A DNA stretch of 64,000 nucleotides from Bacteroidota bacterium (GCA_016722565.1 JADKIU010000007.1:248001-312000), one strand, 5' to 3'. Positions 10,367-18,478 are shown, numbered from the stretch's first letter. Program-made: numbers and translations. Notes: a model not told the origin generated them from the sequence alone.

Positions 10367-10400
10367 AAAAGCGCCAGGAATGAAAAACCTGGCGCTTTTT
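10367..10400. terminator. Bidirectional terminator
   Basis: AAAAGCGCCAGG and CCTGGCGCTTTT form a 12-bp stem flanked by A- and T-runs. It lies between the convergent subtilase and rhodanese-thioredoxin genes. Confidence 0.9.
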
Positions 10401-10423
10401 TCTCAACCTATCCCAACCCAAAA

Positions 10424-11137
10424 CTATTGCAGCTGTTTCACAACTTCTGCTTTTTCAATAAAACCAACATTCGTCCACGAAAGTGATTTGTTTTTATATA
10501 CCTGTAAAACCGGTAGTCCATCTATTTTCAACTCTTGACACAATTGTTTGTGATCGTCTGCATTGATGCGAATAACCGTTACCGTGTTTCCCATCTCCGT
10601 TGCAATTTCATCCAAATAGGGTTTCATTTTCTTACATGGTGCGCACCAATCGGCATAAAAATCAACCAAAACAATTTTATCTCCAGCCAATAACTTCTCA
10701 AATTCTGCTTTATTCATTCCTGCTGACACAACAGCGTTATCTGTTGTTTCAGGAAGATTCGCACTTCTCCACTTCATCATTCCTCCTGTTAGTTCAAACA
10801 CTTGTTTAAATCCATCTGCTCGCATTTTGTTAGCAGCAGAAGAACTTCTTCCTCCACTTAAACAATACACAAAAACAGGTTCTGATTTATCCAACGTTGC
10901 GATTTGTTTCTCAAATTCATTTCCATTCCAATCAAAATTCTCTGCATTTTGAATATGCCCTTTTGAAAATTCATCGGGTGTTCGCACATCAATAATTTTT
11001 GCGGAGGGTAGCTCTTTTGTTTTTTGTGCAAACTCAGTTGCCGAAAGTGCTGTGTTTCCCGTTTGTGATTGTCCGGATGAACAGCTATAAAGAATCGTTG
11101 TCAGTGTAAATAAAGTGATCGCAATAATAGATTTCAT
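10424..11137 (-). CDS. Rhodanese-thioredoxin fusion lipoprotein
   Basis: 237 aa. The N-terminus MKSIIAITLFTLTTILYSC is a lipoprotein signal with lipobox Cys19. A rhodanese domain (about residues 30-130) has DVRTPDEF and the active loop CLSGGRS. A thioredoxin domain (about residues 140-237) has WCAPC. The protein should therefore sit on the periplasmic face and combine sulfur transfer with thiol-disulfide exchange. It is the last gene of the sulfur cluster, 2 bp from the DUF983 gene, which implies co-transcription. Confidence 0.92.
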   Translation of the reverse strand: MKSIIAITLFTLTTILYSCSSGQSQTGNTALSATEFAQKTKELPSAKIIDVRTPDEFSKGHIQNAENFDWNGNEFEKQIATLDKSEPVFVYCLSGGRSSSAANKMRADGFKQVFELTGGMMKWRSANLPETTDNAVVSAGMNKAEFEKLLAGDKIVLVDFYADWCAPCKKMKPYLDEIATEMGNTVTVIRINADDHKQLCQELKIDGLPVLQVYKNKSLSWTNVGFIEKAEVVKQLQ

Positions 11138-11139
11138 AA

Positions 11140-11535
11140 TTAGAGTGTTTTAAAATTTTGTTTTAGTTTCGAATAGTTCTTGTCGTATTTGATAAAAAAA
11201 TTAAGCCACAATAAACGCGAAATACGAAACGTCAACGGCATGAATAAAATAATGGAAGTAATAAAAAAAGTTAAGTAGCTTCCAATCTCTGCATTAATAA
11301 AAAAGCGATCTACTCCCCATGTAATGATAAACCATCCCGCCATCAGCGCATAACTAACGTACATGGCGCCTTGAAAAAAACCGGGTTCCTTCTCATATTT
11401 TAATCCGCAACATTCGCACGACTCGTTCATCTTATCAAACTTCTTTAATTGATAAGGGCCTGAAATAAAAACTTTCGACTGATGACACTTTGGACATTTA
11501 TTCCACAAGGTCGAATAAAATACATTTTTTAACAT
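11140..11535 (-). CDS. DUF983 family membrane protein
   Basis: 131 aa. The N-terminal part has two CxxC pairs, CPKC (about residue 14) and CECC (about 40), giving a zinc-ribbon-like head, followed by EPGFFQGAMY, a DUF983 hallmark. Two transmembrane segments follow (about residues 60-80 and 88-108). Function is unknown. Its place between two thioredoxin genes, with spacings of 2 bp on both sides, suggests a role in the same sulfur or redox process. Confidence 0.85.
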   Translation of the reverse strand: MLKNVFYSTLWNKCPKCHQSKVFISGPYQLKKFDKMNESCECCGLKYEKEPGFFQGAMYVSYALMAGWFIITWGVDRFFINAEIGSYLTFFITSIILFMPLTFRISRLLWLNFFIKYDKNYSKLKQNFKTL

Positions 11536-11537
11536 CC

Positions 11538-11837
11538 TTATAAATGTTGATTAATAATATCTTGAAGATTTCGTGCAGAAACCACACCGGATTGCCTCCA
11601 CTTTATTTCTCCGTTTTTAAATAAGATCAAGGTTGGAACACCTTGTATTTGATATACACTTGCTACCTGAGGATTTTTATCTACATCAATCTTGATGATT
11701 TTTGCGTTCTCACCAACTGCTGTTTTTAATTCCTCTAAAATAGGTTTCATCATTTTGCAGGGGCCACACCACTCAGCAAAAAAATCAACCAACGTGGGTG
11801 TATCACTTTTAATAATATCTGAAAAGGTTGTTGCCAT
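11538..11837 (-). CDS. trxA: Thioredoxin
   Basis: 99 aa, a complete single-domain thioredoxin. It has DFFAEWCGPCKMMKP with the canonical WCGPC active site and the cis-Pro loop GVPTLILF. No signal peptide is seen, so it is cytoplasmic. It lies in the middle of the sulfur cluster and probably reduces the persulfide or disulfide forms of the neighbouring rhodaneses. That partnership is inferred from context only. Confidence 0.95.
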   Translation of the reverse strand: MATTFSDIIKSDTPTLVDFFAEWCGPCKMMKPILEELKTAVGENAKIIKIDVDKNPQVASVYQIQGVPTLILFKNGEIKWRQSGVVSARNLQDIINQHL

Positions 11838-11838
11838 C

Positions 11839-12114
11839 TTATTTTGATTTAATTTTCACTTCTTCAAATTTTACGTCTTCTATCGATACATCCGATTTTT
11901 GTTCAGGCGTTGTCGTACAGTTTCCTACGTAACAATTTCCTCCTGCACAACCAAAACCAAATAAACCCATTGCTGCAAAGTATCCGCCAAAAGCGACACC
12001 CAACCATTGTCCGCTTTCCAATCCTTGCATAATCACCATCGCTCCTAATGCTACATATATAACACGAACAAATGTCCAGCCGGTTAAAAGTCTCTCTTTC
12101 ATCTTATTGTACAA
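11839..12114 (-). CDS. Small membrane protein, YgaP/DUF2892-like
   Basis: 91 aa with two hydrophobic segments (about residues 12-32 and 35-55), followed by a Cys-rich patch GCAGGNCYVGNC. The N-terminal ERLLTGWTFVRVIYVALG resembles the membrane part of YgaP, a rhodanese anchored by a two-helix DUF2892 segment. Here the rhodanese domains are separate proteins in the same operon. The Cys patch could carry persulfide, which is inference. The 3' end of the OsmC gene overlaps its start by 11 bp. Confidence 0.75.
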   Translation of the reverse strand: MYNKMKERLLTGWTFVRVIYVALGAMVIMQGLESGQWLGVAFGGYFAAMGLFGFGCAGGNCYVGNCTTTPEQKSDVSIEDVKFEEVKIKSK

Positions 12115-12547
12115 TTATAGTTGGATGCATTGTTACTTTGGATTTTACGGAATTTGAGATCAAACAAGCTGCTTCCGATTTTTGCAAAACACGTTCGGCA
12201 CGCTCGCGATCTTTTTCATCAGAAATAGTAACTACCGGTTCGAGAATAATTTCACTCATCATAAATTTTCCTTCTTGTTCCAACTTCCCTTTCGAATTAC
12301 AGGTAAAACTAATAAAGGGAAGTTTGGAATTTTCTGCAATCGATAAAAAGGTGGTCATCAAACAACTGCTTACAGCTGCTGTGAACAAATGTTCTGGGGA
12401 CCAAATACCTGGTATTCCTTTCGGAAATTCAGGTGGCGTTGCCACTTCAATGCAACTACCAGCATTGGAAGTTAATTCCGGGGAACACATCACACCTTTA
12501 CGATCGGTGTTCCATTTAATATCTACGTTATAATAATGTGGTTCCAT
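12104..12547 (-). CDS. OsmC family peroxiredoxin-like protein
   Basis: 147 aa with OsmC/Ohr-type features: SPEHLFTAAVSSCLMTTFLS holds the first conserved Cys (about residue 59) and RVLQKSEAACLISNSVKSK holds the second (about residue 129). Family members reduce organic hydroperoxides, and several handle persulfides. It is located between rhodanese genes, with a 2-bp gap to the upstream one. The plus-strand ORF across it is a shadow. Confidence 0.9.
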   Translation of the reverse strand: MEPHYYNVDIKWNTDRKGVMCSPELTSNAGSCIEVATPPEFPKGIPGIWSPEHLFTAAVSSCLMTTFLSIAENSKLPFISFTCNSKGKLEQEGKFMMSEIILEPVVTISDEKDRERAERVLQKSEAACLISNSVKSKVTMHPTIIVQ

Positions 12548-12549
12548 AA

Positions 12550-12867
12550 TTATTTGATTTTATATTGTAAACTACTCCAGCCTCCTCCATTATGAACGGT
12601 AGTATATCCATTGGATTTCAAAATACTTTTTGCAGAAGCACTACGCATACCGCTTGCGCAACAGGTAATAATTGGTTTGTTTTTATCTTTTAACTTACTC
12701 AAGTTGCTCCCTAAAGCATCCACAGGAATATTGATTGATCCTTTGATATGCCCACCTGCATATTCTCCTTTGCTGCGCACATCTAAAATGATTGCGCCAT
12801 TTTTTACCAGTTCTGACAAATCCACCTTGGGACCTAAACCAAATAGTTGTTTAATTGTACTTAACAT
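12550..12867 (-). CDS. Single-domain rhodanese sulfurtransferase
   Basis: 105 aa. DVRSKGEYAGGHI (about residue 29) and the active loop CCASGMRS (about residue 69) mark an active rhodanese. There is no signal peptide. The N-terminus MLSTIKQLFGLGPKVDLSEL is a common leader for cluster rhodaneses. The active loop has a double Cys, shared with the paralogue directly upstream, which suggests a tandem duplication. The gap between the two genes is 3 bp. Confidence 0.93.
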   Translation of the reverse strand: MLSTIKQLFGLGPKVDLSELVKNGAIILDVRSKGEYAGGHIKGSINIPVDALGSNLSKLKDKNKPIITCCASGMRSASAKSILKSNGYTTVHNGGGWSSLQYKIK

Positions 12868-12870
12868 ATT

Positions 12871-13155
12871 TTATAGTGTTTGAGATTGATAATAATTTAC
12901 ATCCAACCAAGAACCGCCATTAAAGCATTCAATGCCTTGGTGCAGCAAGTAGCTATGCGCTTGCCCGCTTCGTCCACCGGAAGCACAACACAATACGAGT
13001 GGCTGTTCTAATTTTTTCAATTCATCCATACGTTGCTCAATTTCTTGCAACGGAATATTGATAGAACCTTTTACATTTCCACCGCGATACTCTTGTACAG
13101 TACGCACATCTACAATGGTACCTTTTTTCTCTTTAATTATTTTTTCTACGTTCAT
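12871..13155 (-). CDS. Single-domain rhodanese sulfurtransferase
   Basis: 94 aa from ATG 13155. This start avoids the 12-residue Lys/Gln/Asn-rich extension that would overlap the upstream gene. It has DVRTVQEYRGGNV and the active loop CCASGGRSG, so the catalytic Cys is present. It is a paralogue of the downstream rhodanese. It begins 1 bp after the stop of the small membrane protein gene, in a tightly packed operon. Confidence 0.92.
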   Translation of the reverse strand: MNVEKIIKEKKGTIVDVRTVQEYRGGNVKGSINIPLQEIEQRMDELKKLEQPLVLCCASGGRSGQAHSYLLHQGIECFNGGSWLDVNYYQSQTL

Positions 13156-13156
13156 T

Positions 13157-13360
13157 TTATTCTGATTTTGGTTTTTCTGTTTTAAATACATTCACTAACA
13201 ATCCGCCCATCAAGCCACCATACAGTGTGCTGTTTAATGGCTTAGACGTTATTGCACACGTTCCGCTGGCGCATCCTACAAAATAGTAGTAGAGATATCC
13301 GCCTATTGCTCCAAGAGCTACTCCGGCAATCGTAAATTTATGTTTTAGTATGAAATTCAT
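13157..13360 (-). CDS. Small membrane protein (DUF6132-like)
   Basis: 67 aa with two predicted transmembrane helices (about residues 9-29 and 44-60). Between them lies GCASGTCAITSKP with a Cys pair (CASGTC). Proteins of this kind are common next to rhodanese genes in Bacteroidota. The start overlaps the stop of the upstream metallo-beta-lactamase gene by 4 bp. Function is unknown; a membrane thiol relay is possible but unproven. Confidence 0.75.
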   Translation of the reverse strand: MNFILKHKFTIAGVALGAIGGYLYYYFVGCASGTCAITSKPLNSTLYGGLMGGLLVNVFKTEKPKSE

Positions 13361-14712
13361 TTTTGAAATTGTTTAACGGCTTCACTTAAATCAAATACTT
13401 CTGATGCACCCTTTAATTTTGACTTCAAAATACTGCTTCCTGCAGCACTTCTGTATCCACCTGCACAATGCACCAAAATTGGCTTATGCAAAGGTATTTC
13501 ATTTGTGCGTTCTCTCAACTCGTGCAATGGAATATGAATGGTATTCGAAAATATTTTATTTACTTTCACTTCCGAATCGTTTCGAATATCAACAATTGTA
13601 TATGCCGATTCATTTTCTTTTAATTCCTCACTATCAAAATAATTCATCTCCGCATTTCCAAAATTTAATAAGAAGGCAGAAATAATTTGTTTTTCATAAC
13701 CAATTTTTGCAATTCGTTCAATCAGTTGATTTAAAACCATTTCGTTTTCGCCAATTAGATAGAATGGTTCATCCGCATTCACGATACTCCCTAGCCACGT
13801 TTCAAATTTGGTGTCGTTCATCAAGTTGATGGCATTTGCCAAATGTTTCTTTTTAAACTCTGCTTCCGGTCGTGTATCAATAATGACAACATCAGGATGT
13901 AGGGTATTGGCGCACGACTTGCAGGTAATTGGTTCTCTAATTTCAACCTTTTCTACACTGCTGTTAAAAGCATCTGCTCCCTTTTTGTTCACGCCTACAT
14001 CAAATGTAAAATACTTAGGAATGAACGGTTGATCTGCTAATAATTCTTTCACAAATGCTTCTTCCGTCATGTTTTGCAAACTCCAATTGCTGATCTTCTC
14101 TGCACCGATTGTGCTGCTATTTTGTGCACTCAATCCTTTTCCGCATAAACTGCCGGCACCATGAGCCGGATAAACAAGGACATCATCGGGTAATGTCATT
14201 AACTTGTTTCGAAGTGAATGATACATATCTTTTGCTAATACCTCTCGTGCCGCTGTAATAGCGCCTGCTTGTTCTCTTAAATCCGGTCGGCCGCAATCTC
14301 CGATAAACAAGGTGTCACCAGTAAAAACTGCTTTTTCTTTTCCTGTCTCGTCTAACGCTACAATGCTGATACTATCCGGTGAATGTCCGGGTGTATTGAT
14401 TGCCTTTAATGTACCATTTCCTAAAACAATTGCATCTCCATCATCAAAGGTTTGGTGGTCGTATTCTGCCCCCAACAATTTACTCACATAAATTGTCGCT
14501 CCGGTAGTGGTATGTATTTCTAAATGACTACTCACAAAGTCAGCATGTGGATGCGTTTCAATGACTGTTGTAATTCTTGCGTTATTTTGTTTCGCAAAAT
14601 CATAATATGGCTGTGGGTTACGAGCCGGATCGATTAACGCTACTTCTCCATTGCTAAGTATTGCATACGAAAAGTGTGCTAAATTTTTATCTTCAAATTG
14701 TTTGATTTCCAT
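13357..14712 (-). CDS. MBL-fold persulfide dioxygenase-like protein with two rhodanese domains
   Basis: 451 aa. The N-terminal metallo-beta-lactamase domain (about residues 1-240) has HPHADFVSSH, GDTLFIGDCGRPDL and YPAHGAGSLC, the metal ligands of the ETHE1-like persulfide dioxygenase family. The first rhodanese domain (about 265-350) has DTRPEAEF but no Cys in its active loop (ADEPFYLIGENE), so it is probably inactive. The second (about 365-450) has an active loop CAGGYRS. It is the first gene after a Crp/Fnr-type candidate site at 14773-14786. A role in oxidising glutathione-type persulfide or polysulfide sulfur is inferred. Confidence 0.92.
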   Translation of the reverse strand: MEIKQFEDKNLAHFSYAILSNGEVALIDPARNPQPYYDFAKQNNARITTVIETHPHADFVSSHLEIHTTTGATIYVSKLLGAEYDHQTFDDGDAIVLGNGTLKAINTPGHSPDSISIVALDETGKEKAVFTGDTLFIGDCGRPDLREQAGAITAAREVLAKDMYHSLRNKLMTLPDDVLVYPAHGAGSLCGKGLSAQNSSTIGAEKISNWSLQNMTEEAFVKELLADQPFIPKYFTFDVGVNKKGADAFNSSVEKVEIREPITCKSCANTLHPDVVIIDTRPEAEFKKKHLANAINLMNDTKFETWLGSIVNADEPFYLIGENEMVLNQLIERIAKIGYEKQIISAFLLNFGNAEMNYFDSEELKENESAYTIVDIRNDSEVKVNKIFSNTIHIPLHELRERTNEIPLHKPILVHCAGGYRSAAGSSILKSKLKGASEVFDLSEAVKQFQK

Positions 14713-14772
14713 TTTTCTAAATTTTGATGGTACAAAGTTCGTTCGATTTGTATTCCCCCACAGCCACTTTTG

Positions 14773-14786
14773 TTACACAACTGTAA
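14773..14786. promoter_or_regulatory. Candidate Crp/Fnr-family site TTACA-N4-TGTAA
   Basis: A perfect 5-bp inverted repeat with the N4 spacing typical of Crp/Fnr proteins, 60 bp upstream of the MBL-rhodanese gene. A related site lies at 15089-15102, and the minus strand of both contains TTGTGTAACA. The linked regulator gene at 15099-15719 is the natural candidate to bind it. Confidence 0.55.
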
Positions 14787-14816
14787 ATTAAGTTGCAATG
14801 CCCTTAAAACAGGCAA

Positions 14817-15026
14817 TTATTCCTTCTCCTTTTTTCTGGTAGAAATACCAAAAGGCAGATAAAGCGGGCAAAAACTCATAAAACTTGTCAGGATAAATAC
14901 TCCCGCAAGAATTAAAAGGATGATGGCAATAGTTCCTGAAATAAGGTTTGCGAAATACAAACCTACAATTACGATTGCGACAAGTATTCTAACTACTTTG
15001 TCGACTGTTCCCATGTTTTTTTTCAT
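14817..15026 (-). CDS. DUF2892 (YgaP-like) inner-membrane protein
   Basis: 69 aa with two transmembrane helices. It starts with MGTVDKVVRILVAIVIVGLY and has a CPLYLPFGIST motif near the end, the standard DUF2892 layout. It is a second free-standing YgaP-type membrane part in this cluster. The gene lies between the two Crp/Fnr-type candidate sites. It probably helps sulfur or sulfide traffic at the membrane, by analogy with YgaP. Confidence 0.88.
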   Translation of the reverse strand: MKKNMGTVDKVVRILVAIVIVGLYFANLISGTIAIILLILAGVFILTSFMSFCPLYLPFGISTRKKEKE

Positions 15027-15088
15027 TTTTTTAGGATTTTAGTGGTTGATTTATACTACAAAAATCCATCAATAAAAAAGACTACACA

Positions 15089-15102
15089 GCAACTAATGTT
15101 AC
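15089..15102. promoter_or_regulatory. Candidate Crp/Fnr-family site GCAAC-N4-GTTAC
   Basis: A near-perfect inverted repeat (4 of 5 pairs) with N4 spacing, sharing TTGTGTAACA on the minus strand with the site at 14773-14786. It overlaps the last codon of the regulator gene and lies 63 bp upstream of the DUF2892 gene. Confidence 0.45.
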
Positions 15103-15719
15103 ACAAGGGTTATTTTATTTCTGCCCAGTTTTACAAGGCCTTCATCCTCCATTTGCTTCAGCAATCGAGAGATAACTACACGGGCAGAACCCAACTCATT
15201 GGCGAGTTGTTCGTGGGTTACATATAAAGTATGACTGTTGGTAAGATCGCACTTTGTTTTGATAAAATCGAGCAAACGTTGGTCTAATTTTTTAAAGGCA
15301 ACGGCATTTACCACATCCAAAAGTTCCTCAAATCGTTTATGATACAAGCGGAAAATATAATCCAGCCACTCCGGAAAATCTTTAATTAATAAATTGACCT
15401 TATCGATGGGAATAAATAAAATTTCTGTTTCTTCTTCTGCAATCGCGCGCACTTTACTTGTATCGTGGTGAATGCCTCCTAAAAAAGACATGATACAGCT
15501 TTCTCCGGCTTTGATGTAATACAGCAAGATTTCTCTGCCATCATCATCCGTGCGCATCACCCGAATACTTCCGGTTGTAACTATCGGAATGGCTTTGATG
15601 TAAGCATTTTCATTCAAAATCACTTCCCCTTCGGCAAATGTTTTTGTAAACCCAAAATTAGAAAGTTTGTCTCTTAACTCCTTAGACGATTTAAATTCAG
15701 CGATTGCGTTTAATTCCAT
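15099..15719 (-). CDS. Crp/Fnr family transcriptional regulator
   Basis: 206 aa. A cyclic-nucleotide-binding-like domain spans about residues 20-130 and a winged helix-turn-helix about 140-206, with the recognition segment THEQLANELGSARVVISRLL. No N-terminal Cys cluster is present, so it is unlikely to be a classical Fe-S Fnr. It is the first gene of the sulfur cluster and probably controls it through the TTACA-N4-TGTAA sites. The effector is unknown; nitric oxide, oxygen or sulfide are possible. Confidence 0.93.
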   Translation of the reverse strand: MELNAIAEFKSSKELRDKLSNFGFTKTFAEGEVILNENAYIKAIPIVTTGSIRVMRTDDDGREILLYYIKAGESCIMSFLGGIHHDTSKVRAIAEEETEILFIPIDKVNLLIKDFPEWLDYIFRLYHKRFEELLDVVNAVAFKKLDQRLLDFIKTKCDLTNSHTLYVTHEQLANELGSARVVISRLLKQMEDEGLVKLGRNKITLV

Positions 15720-15728
15720 GTTTTAAAG

Positions 15729-16367
15729 TTATACATTTTTATTTTGAGCGATTATTACCAAATCAACCGTTTTTACACCTACCTGTTGCTCATACTCTTT
15801 GCGATCTACCTTTAAAATTTTAAAGCCATTTTCGATAAGCATTTTTTCCAAATCAGCATATTGATAGTAATGCATATATATTTCGTCTCCTTTTCTTCCT
15901 TTTTGTAGTCCCGACTTACTATACGCTTCTTCCATTGTGCTGAGATAGATAACACCTTTCGTATTTAATAATCCAGCAGCATCTTTAATGAGTTGCTCCG
16001 TTTCCGACATGGATAAATAAGGCAAACAAAAACCACACATGAGACCATCATATTGCTGCTTCAGCTTACCGATTTCTCGACAATCCATGATTTCAAATTC
16101 AGCTCCGGGGTTGTTTTGTTTCGCCAATTCAACCATGTTTGGAGCCAAATCTGTTCCCAACCATTTAAAATCGGGACGTTTATTTAATACATGCTGTGAA
16201 ATATTACCAGGGCCGCAAGCCAATTCTAAAATGGATGCATTCGATTTTTCAATTGCAGTACAAAAAGAATCGAATGTATCGTTATACAAACTCACGTCCA
16301 TATATAAGTTTTGATAATCATTTGCATACTTGTTAAAGATGCTTGCTGCATGTATTCCTTTATCCAT
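15729..16367 (-). CDS. Class I SAM-dependent methyltransferase
   Basis: 212 aa. Motif I is ILELACGPGNISQHVL (about residue 46) and motif II is FEIMDCREIG (about 96), a Rossmann-type methyltransferase. The substrate cannot be told; the C-terminal part resembles generic small-molecule methyltransferases. It is 9 bp from the Crp/Fnr gene and could be its operon partner. Confidence 0.88.
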   Translation of the reverse strand: MDKGIHAASIFNKYANDYQNLYMDVSLYNDTFDSFCTAIEKSNASILELACGPGNISQHVLNKRPDFKWLGTDLAPNMVELAKQNNPGAEFEIMDCREIGKLKQQYDGLMCGFCLPYLSMSETEQLIKDAAGLLNTKGVIYLSTMEEAYSKSGLQKGRKGDEIYMHYYQYADLEKMLIENGFKILKVDRKEYEQQVGVKTVDLVIIAQNKNV

Positions 16368-16381
16368 GTTACTACTTATTC

Positions 16382-16717
16382 TTAAGAAACCATTTGTTCG
16401 AAAAATCCACCAATTTCTAAATCACGATTTACAAAATGAATTTCATAAATCCAAAAGCGTTCGTTTCCAAGTTTATCTTTTTCACACATCAATGTATTGT
16501 TTTCAGGATGGATATAGTTCACTTTTTCTTCACCCAATAATTGTTCATGCGGGAAATTTCCAATTAAATGTCCACAATGCTCATTTCCATATTCCCATCC
16601 ATATTTTTGCGCCAATGCCACGGTATACTTGTAAAAATCAGCACCTGTTAATTCTGTTTTATTTGCATCATAAAATGCTTTTCCTTCCTTCCATGCAAGT
16701 TCCACATCTTGTTTCAA
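16382..16717 (-). CDS. C-terminal part of a frameshifted M24 family metallopeptidase
   Basis: This frame opens at a TTG that is unlikely to be a real start. It continues the M24 fold begun in 16719-17066: GHLIGNFPHE supplies a metal His, IYEIHFV a Glu and GGFFEQ the last Glu. Removing one A from the six-A run at about 16727-16732 on the plus-strand map joins the halves into one 228-residue protein (GNDVKNKLKQD). So this is one gene with a one-base indel. The shift may be a sequencing error, because all metal ligands are intact. Confidence 0.85.
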   Translation of the reverse strand: MKQDVELAWKEGKAFYDANKTELTGADFYKYTVALAQKYGWEYGNEHCGHLIGNFPHEQLLGEEKVNYIHPENNTLMCEKDKLGNERFWIYEIHFVNRDLEIGGFFEQMVS

Positions 16718-16718
16718 T

Positions 16719-17066
16719 TTATTTTTTCACATCATTCCCGATTACATAGGTCTTTCCAACATCTGCTTCCCAGTCTTCGAAAACCGGACCGAAATCAAAA
16801 AATAAAATATCATCGTTCTGTAAAATTAAATCAGGAGGATTTTCACGATATGGCAATAAAGTGTTTTTTCCGGATCTCACAATGCGTTTGTGCCAATACT
16901 TTTTTATCTCAAACAGTTCTTCTGCCAGTTTAAAAATATCTGTATTCAATTCGCGCTCTGATTTCCCAGCAACAATCAAATTACGCGCTTGCATCGTATC
17001 GAATAAAACGATTGCCTTTTCTTCAGCTGTTCTTAAATTATAAAGTTGTTCATTCATTTGACTCAC
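16719..17066 (-). CDS. N-terminal part of a frameshifted M24 family metallopeptidase
   Basis: 115 codons from MSQMNEQLYNL to a premature stop right after GNDVKK. The half includes FDFGPVFEDWEADVGKTY, which carries the first two metal-binding Asp residues of the aminopeptidase P/prolidase-like M24 fold. On its own it lacks the His and Glu ligands, which lie in the next frame downstream. Intact family relatives would be about 230 aa. No other damage is seen. Confidence 0.85.
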   Translation of the reverse strand: MSQMNEQLYNLRTAEEKAIVLFDTMQARNLIVAGKSERELNTDIFKLAEELFEIKKYWHKRIVRSGKNTLLPYRENPPDLILQNDDILFFDFGPVFEDWEADVGKTYVIGNDVKK

Positions 17067-17119
17067 TTTTAAATACTAAAATGAAGGTGTTAAAATACAA
17101 ATGACTTTTTAAAATTTCC

Positions 17120-17827
17120 TTAGGCTACATTTACACCAAAAAGATATCCGACAAAAGCAGATAATCCCATTGCAACGGTACCCCAGAATGTAATTCTGAT
17201 AATGGCCTTTTTTACTCCCGACCCACCTGTTTTTGCAGCCATCGCTCCAAGCACAATTAAAAATACAATTGCAAAGCCATATAGGAAGTATTCCATATTT
17301 TTTAATGGAAGAAAAAGTGTAACCAATACCGGCAACAATCCGCCAACTGTAAAAGAAGCACCGGAAGCGAATGCGGCCTGAATAGGATTTGCTTGTGTAA
17401 TTTCATTCAATCCCAATTCGTCACGCATGTGCGCACCCAAAGCATCGTGGGCTGTTAATTCTTTCGCAACTGTTAAAGCTGTTTCTTTTTTAAGTCCTCG
17501 TTTCTCGTAAATTTCTGCCAACCGCTGCAGTTCCAGTTCCGGCATTTCTTTTAGCTCTTGCTCTTCACGCAATACATCCGCCTTTTCAACATCGGTTTGA
17601 GAACTAACCGAAACATATTCCCCGGCAGCCATCGACAGCGCTCCGGCAACCAATCCGGCAACGGATGCTAAAACAATCGGTGCTCTCAACTCACTTGCAG
17701 CCGCAACGCCAATCGCTAAACTTGCCGTTGATAAAATTCCATCATTGGCACCTAATACCGCAGCTCTCAGCCAATTGCTACGTTGAACATAGTGCGGTGC
17801 TAAATAATCATCTGTCGTAGTTGTCAT
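17120..17827 (-). CDS. VIT1/CCC1 family transporter
   Basis: 235 aa. The N-terminal ANDGILSTASLAIGVAAA (about residue 28) and AGALSMAAGEYVSVSSQ (about 62) are the conserved transmembrane segments of the vacuolar iron transporter family. A cytosolic acidic segment (about residues 80-135) and three further helices complete the five-helix topology. It probably exports Fe2+ or Mn2+ from the cytosol. It stands upstream of the DUF1801 genes' 3' side as a single gene. Confidence 0.92.
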   Translation of the reverse strand: MTTTTDDYLAPHYVQRSNWLRAAVLGANDGILSTASLAIGVAAASELRAPIVLASVAGLVAGALSMAAGEYVSVSSQTDVEKADVLREEQELKEMPELELQRLAEIYEKRGLKKETALTVAKELTAHDALGAHMRDELGLNEITQANPIQAAFASGASFTVGGLLPVLVTLFLPLKNMEYFLYGFAIVFLIVLGAMAAKTGGSGVKKAIIRITFWGTVAMGLSAFVGYLFGVNVA

Positions 17828-17841
17828 TTTAGAAATCCATT

Positions 17842-18465
17842 TTAGTATTCATTAAATCCTTTTCCTTTTAAAATCTGAGGTATACATTTTTCAATTCTCG
17901 CTTCGCGTGTTTTAGTTTGTTTAGCTTGCGAAAAATGAAGCAAATAACTTTTTTGGCGACCGGGTGTTAAAGCATCAAACGCTTTTTTCAGCGCAGGCAT
18001 CAGCTTCAATTTGTTTTGAAATTCTTCCGGCAGAACAAAATCTTCTGGTTTTTTAAACGTCACTTTCAATCCGGCTTTTTCGATTTCTATCGCTTCAAAA
18101 AGATATGCTTTCAAAACAGATTTTAGCTTCATGATTTCTTTCACATTCGTAAAACGAATTAAGCGAGCCGACTGTGTATGTTCTCCGGGTTGTGATAAAA
18201 TGTTATGTGTATCGCTTAACAAACTGCCTTTAAAAAAACTCAGGGAGCAATATGTCTTAAATGCCGCAACCACTAAAATGTTTTTTTTCTGAAAGGTATA
18301 AACAGGCACTCCCCATTTTAATTCTTCCTGTAAACCACACTCCAAAACAATTGTTCTTAATGCTTTCAATTCTTCCGGCCAGTTGTGCACTTTACAATTG
18401 GGTGTTCCGCCTAAGGAGCAACGGCCACAGCCTTCAGCTAAATAATGATCAACTTGTGGATTCAT
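17842..18465 (-). CDS. DUF1801/YdeI family protein with N-terminal Cys cluster
   Basis: 207 aa. A DUF1801 (YdhG-type) core has LKWGVPVYTF, SFFKGSLL and RLIRFTNVKE. A YdeI/OmpD-associated C-terminal part has FDALTPGRQKSYL and KQTKTREARIEKC. The N-terminus adds GCGRCSLGGTPNC, a potential metal or thiol site that the neighbouring paralogue lacks. Function is not established; relatives have been linked to iron handling. Confidence 0.85.
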   Translation of the reverse strand: MNPQVDHYLAEGCGRCSLGGTPNCKVHNWPEELKALRTIVLECGLQEELKWGVPVYTFQKKNILVVAAFKTYCSLSFFKGSLLSDTHNILSQPGEHTQSARLIRFTNVKEIMKLKSVLKAYLFEAIEIEKAGLKVTFKKPEDFVLPEEFQNKLKLMPALKKAFDALTPGRQKSYLLHFSQAKQTKTREARIEKCIPQILKGKGFNEY

Positions 18466-18478
18466 AGCGTTGAATAAT

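Noticed and set aside
12072..12533. Plus-strand 153-codon ORF
   Set aside because: It is a shadow of the OsmC gene on the minus strand, which has clear family motifs.
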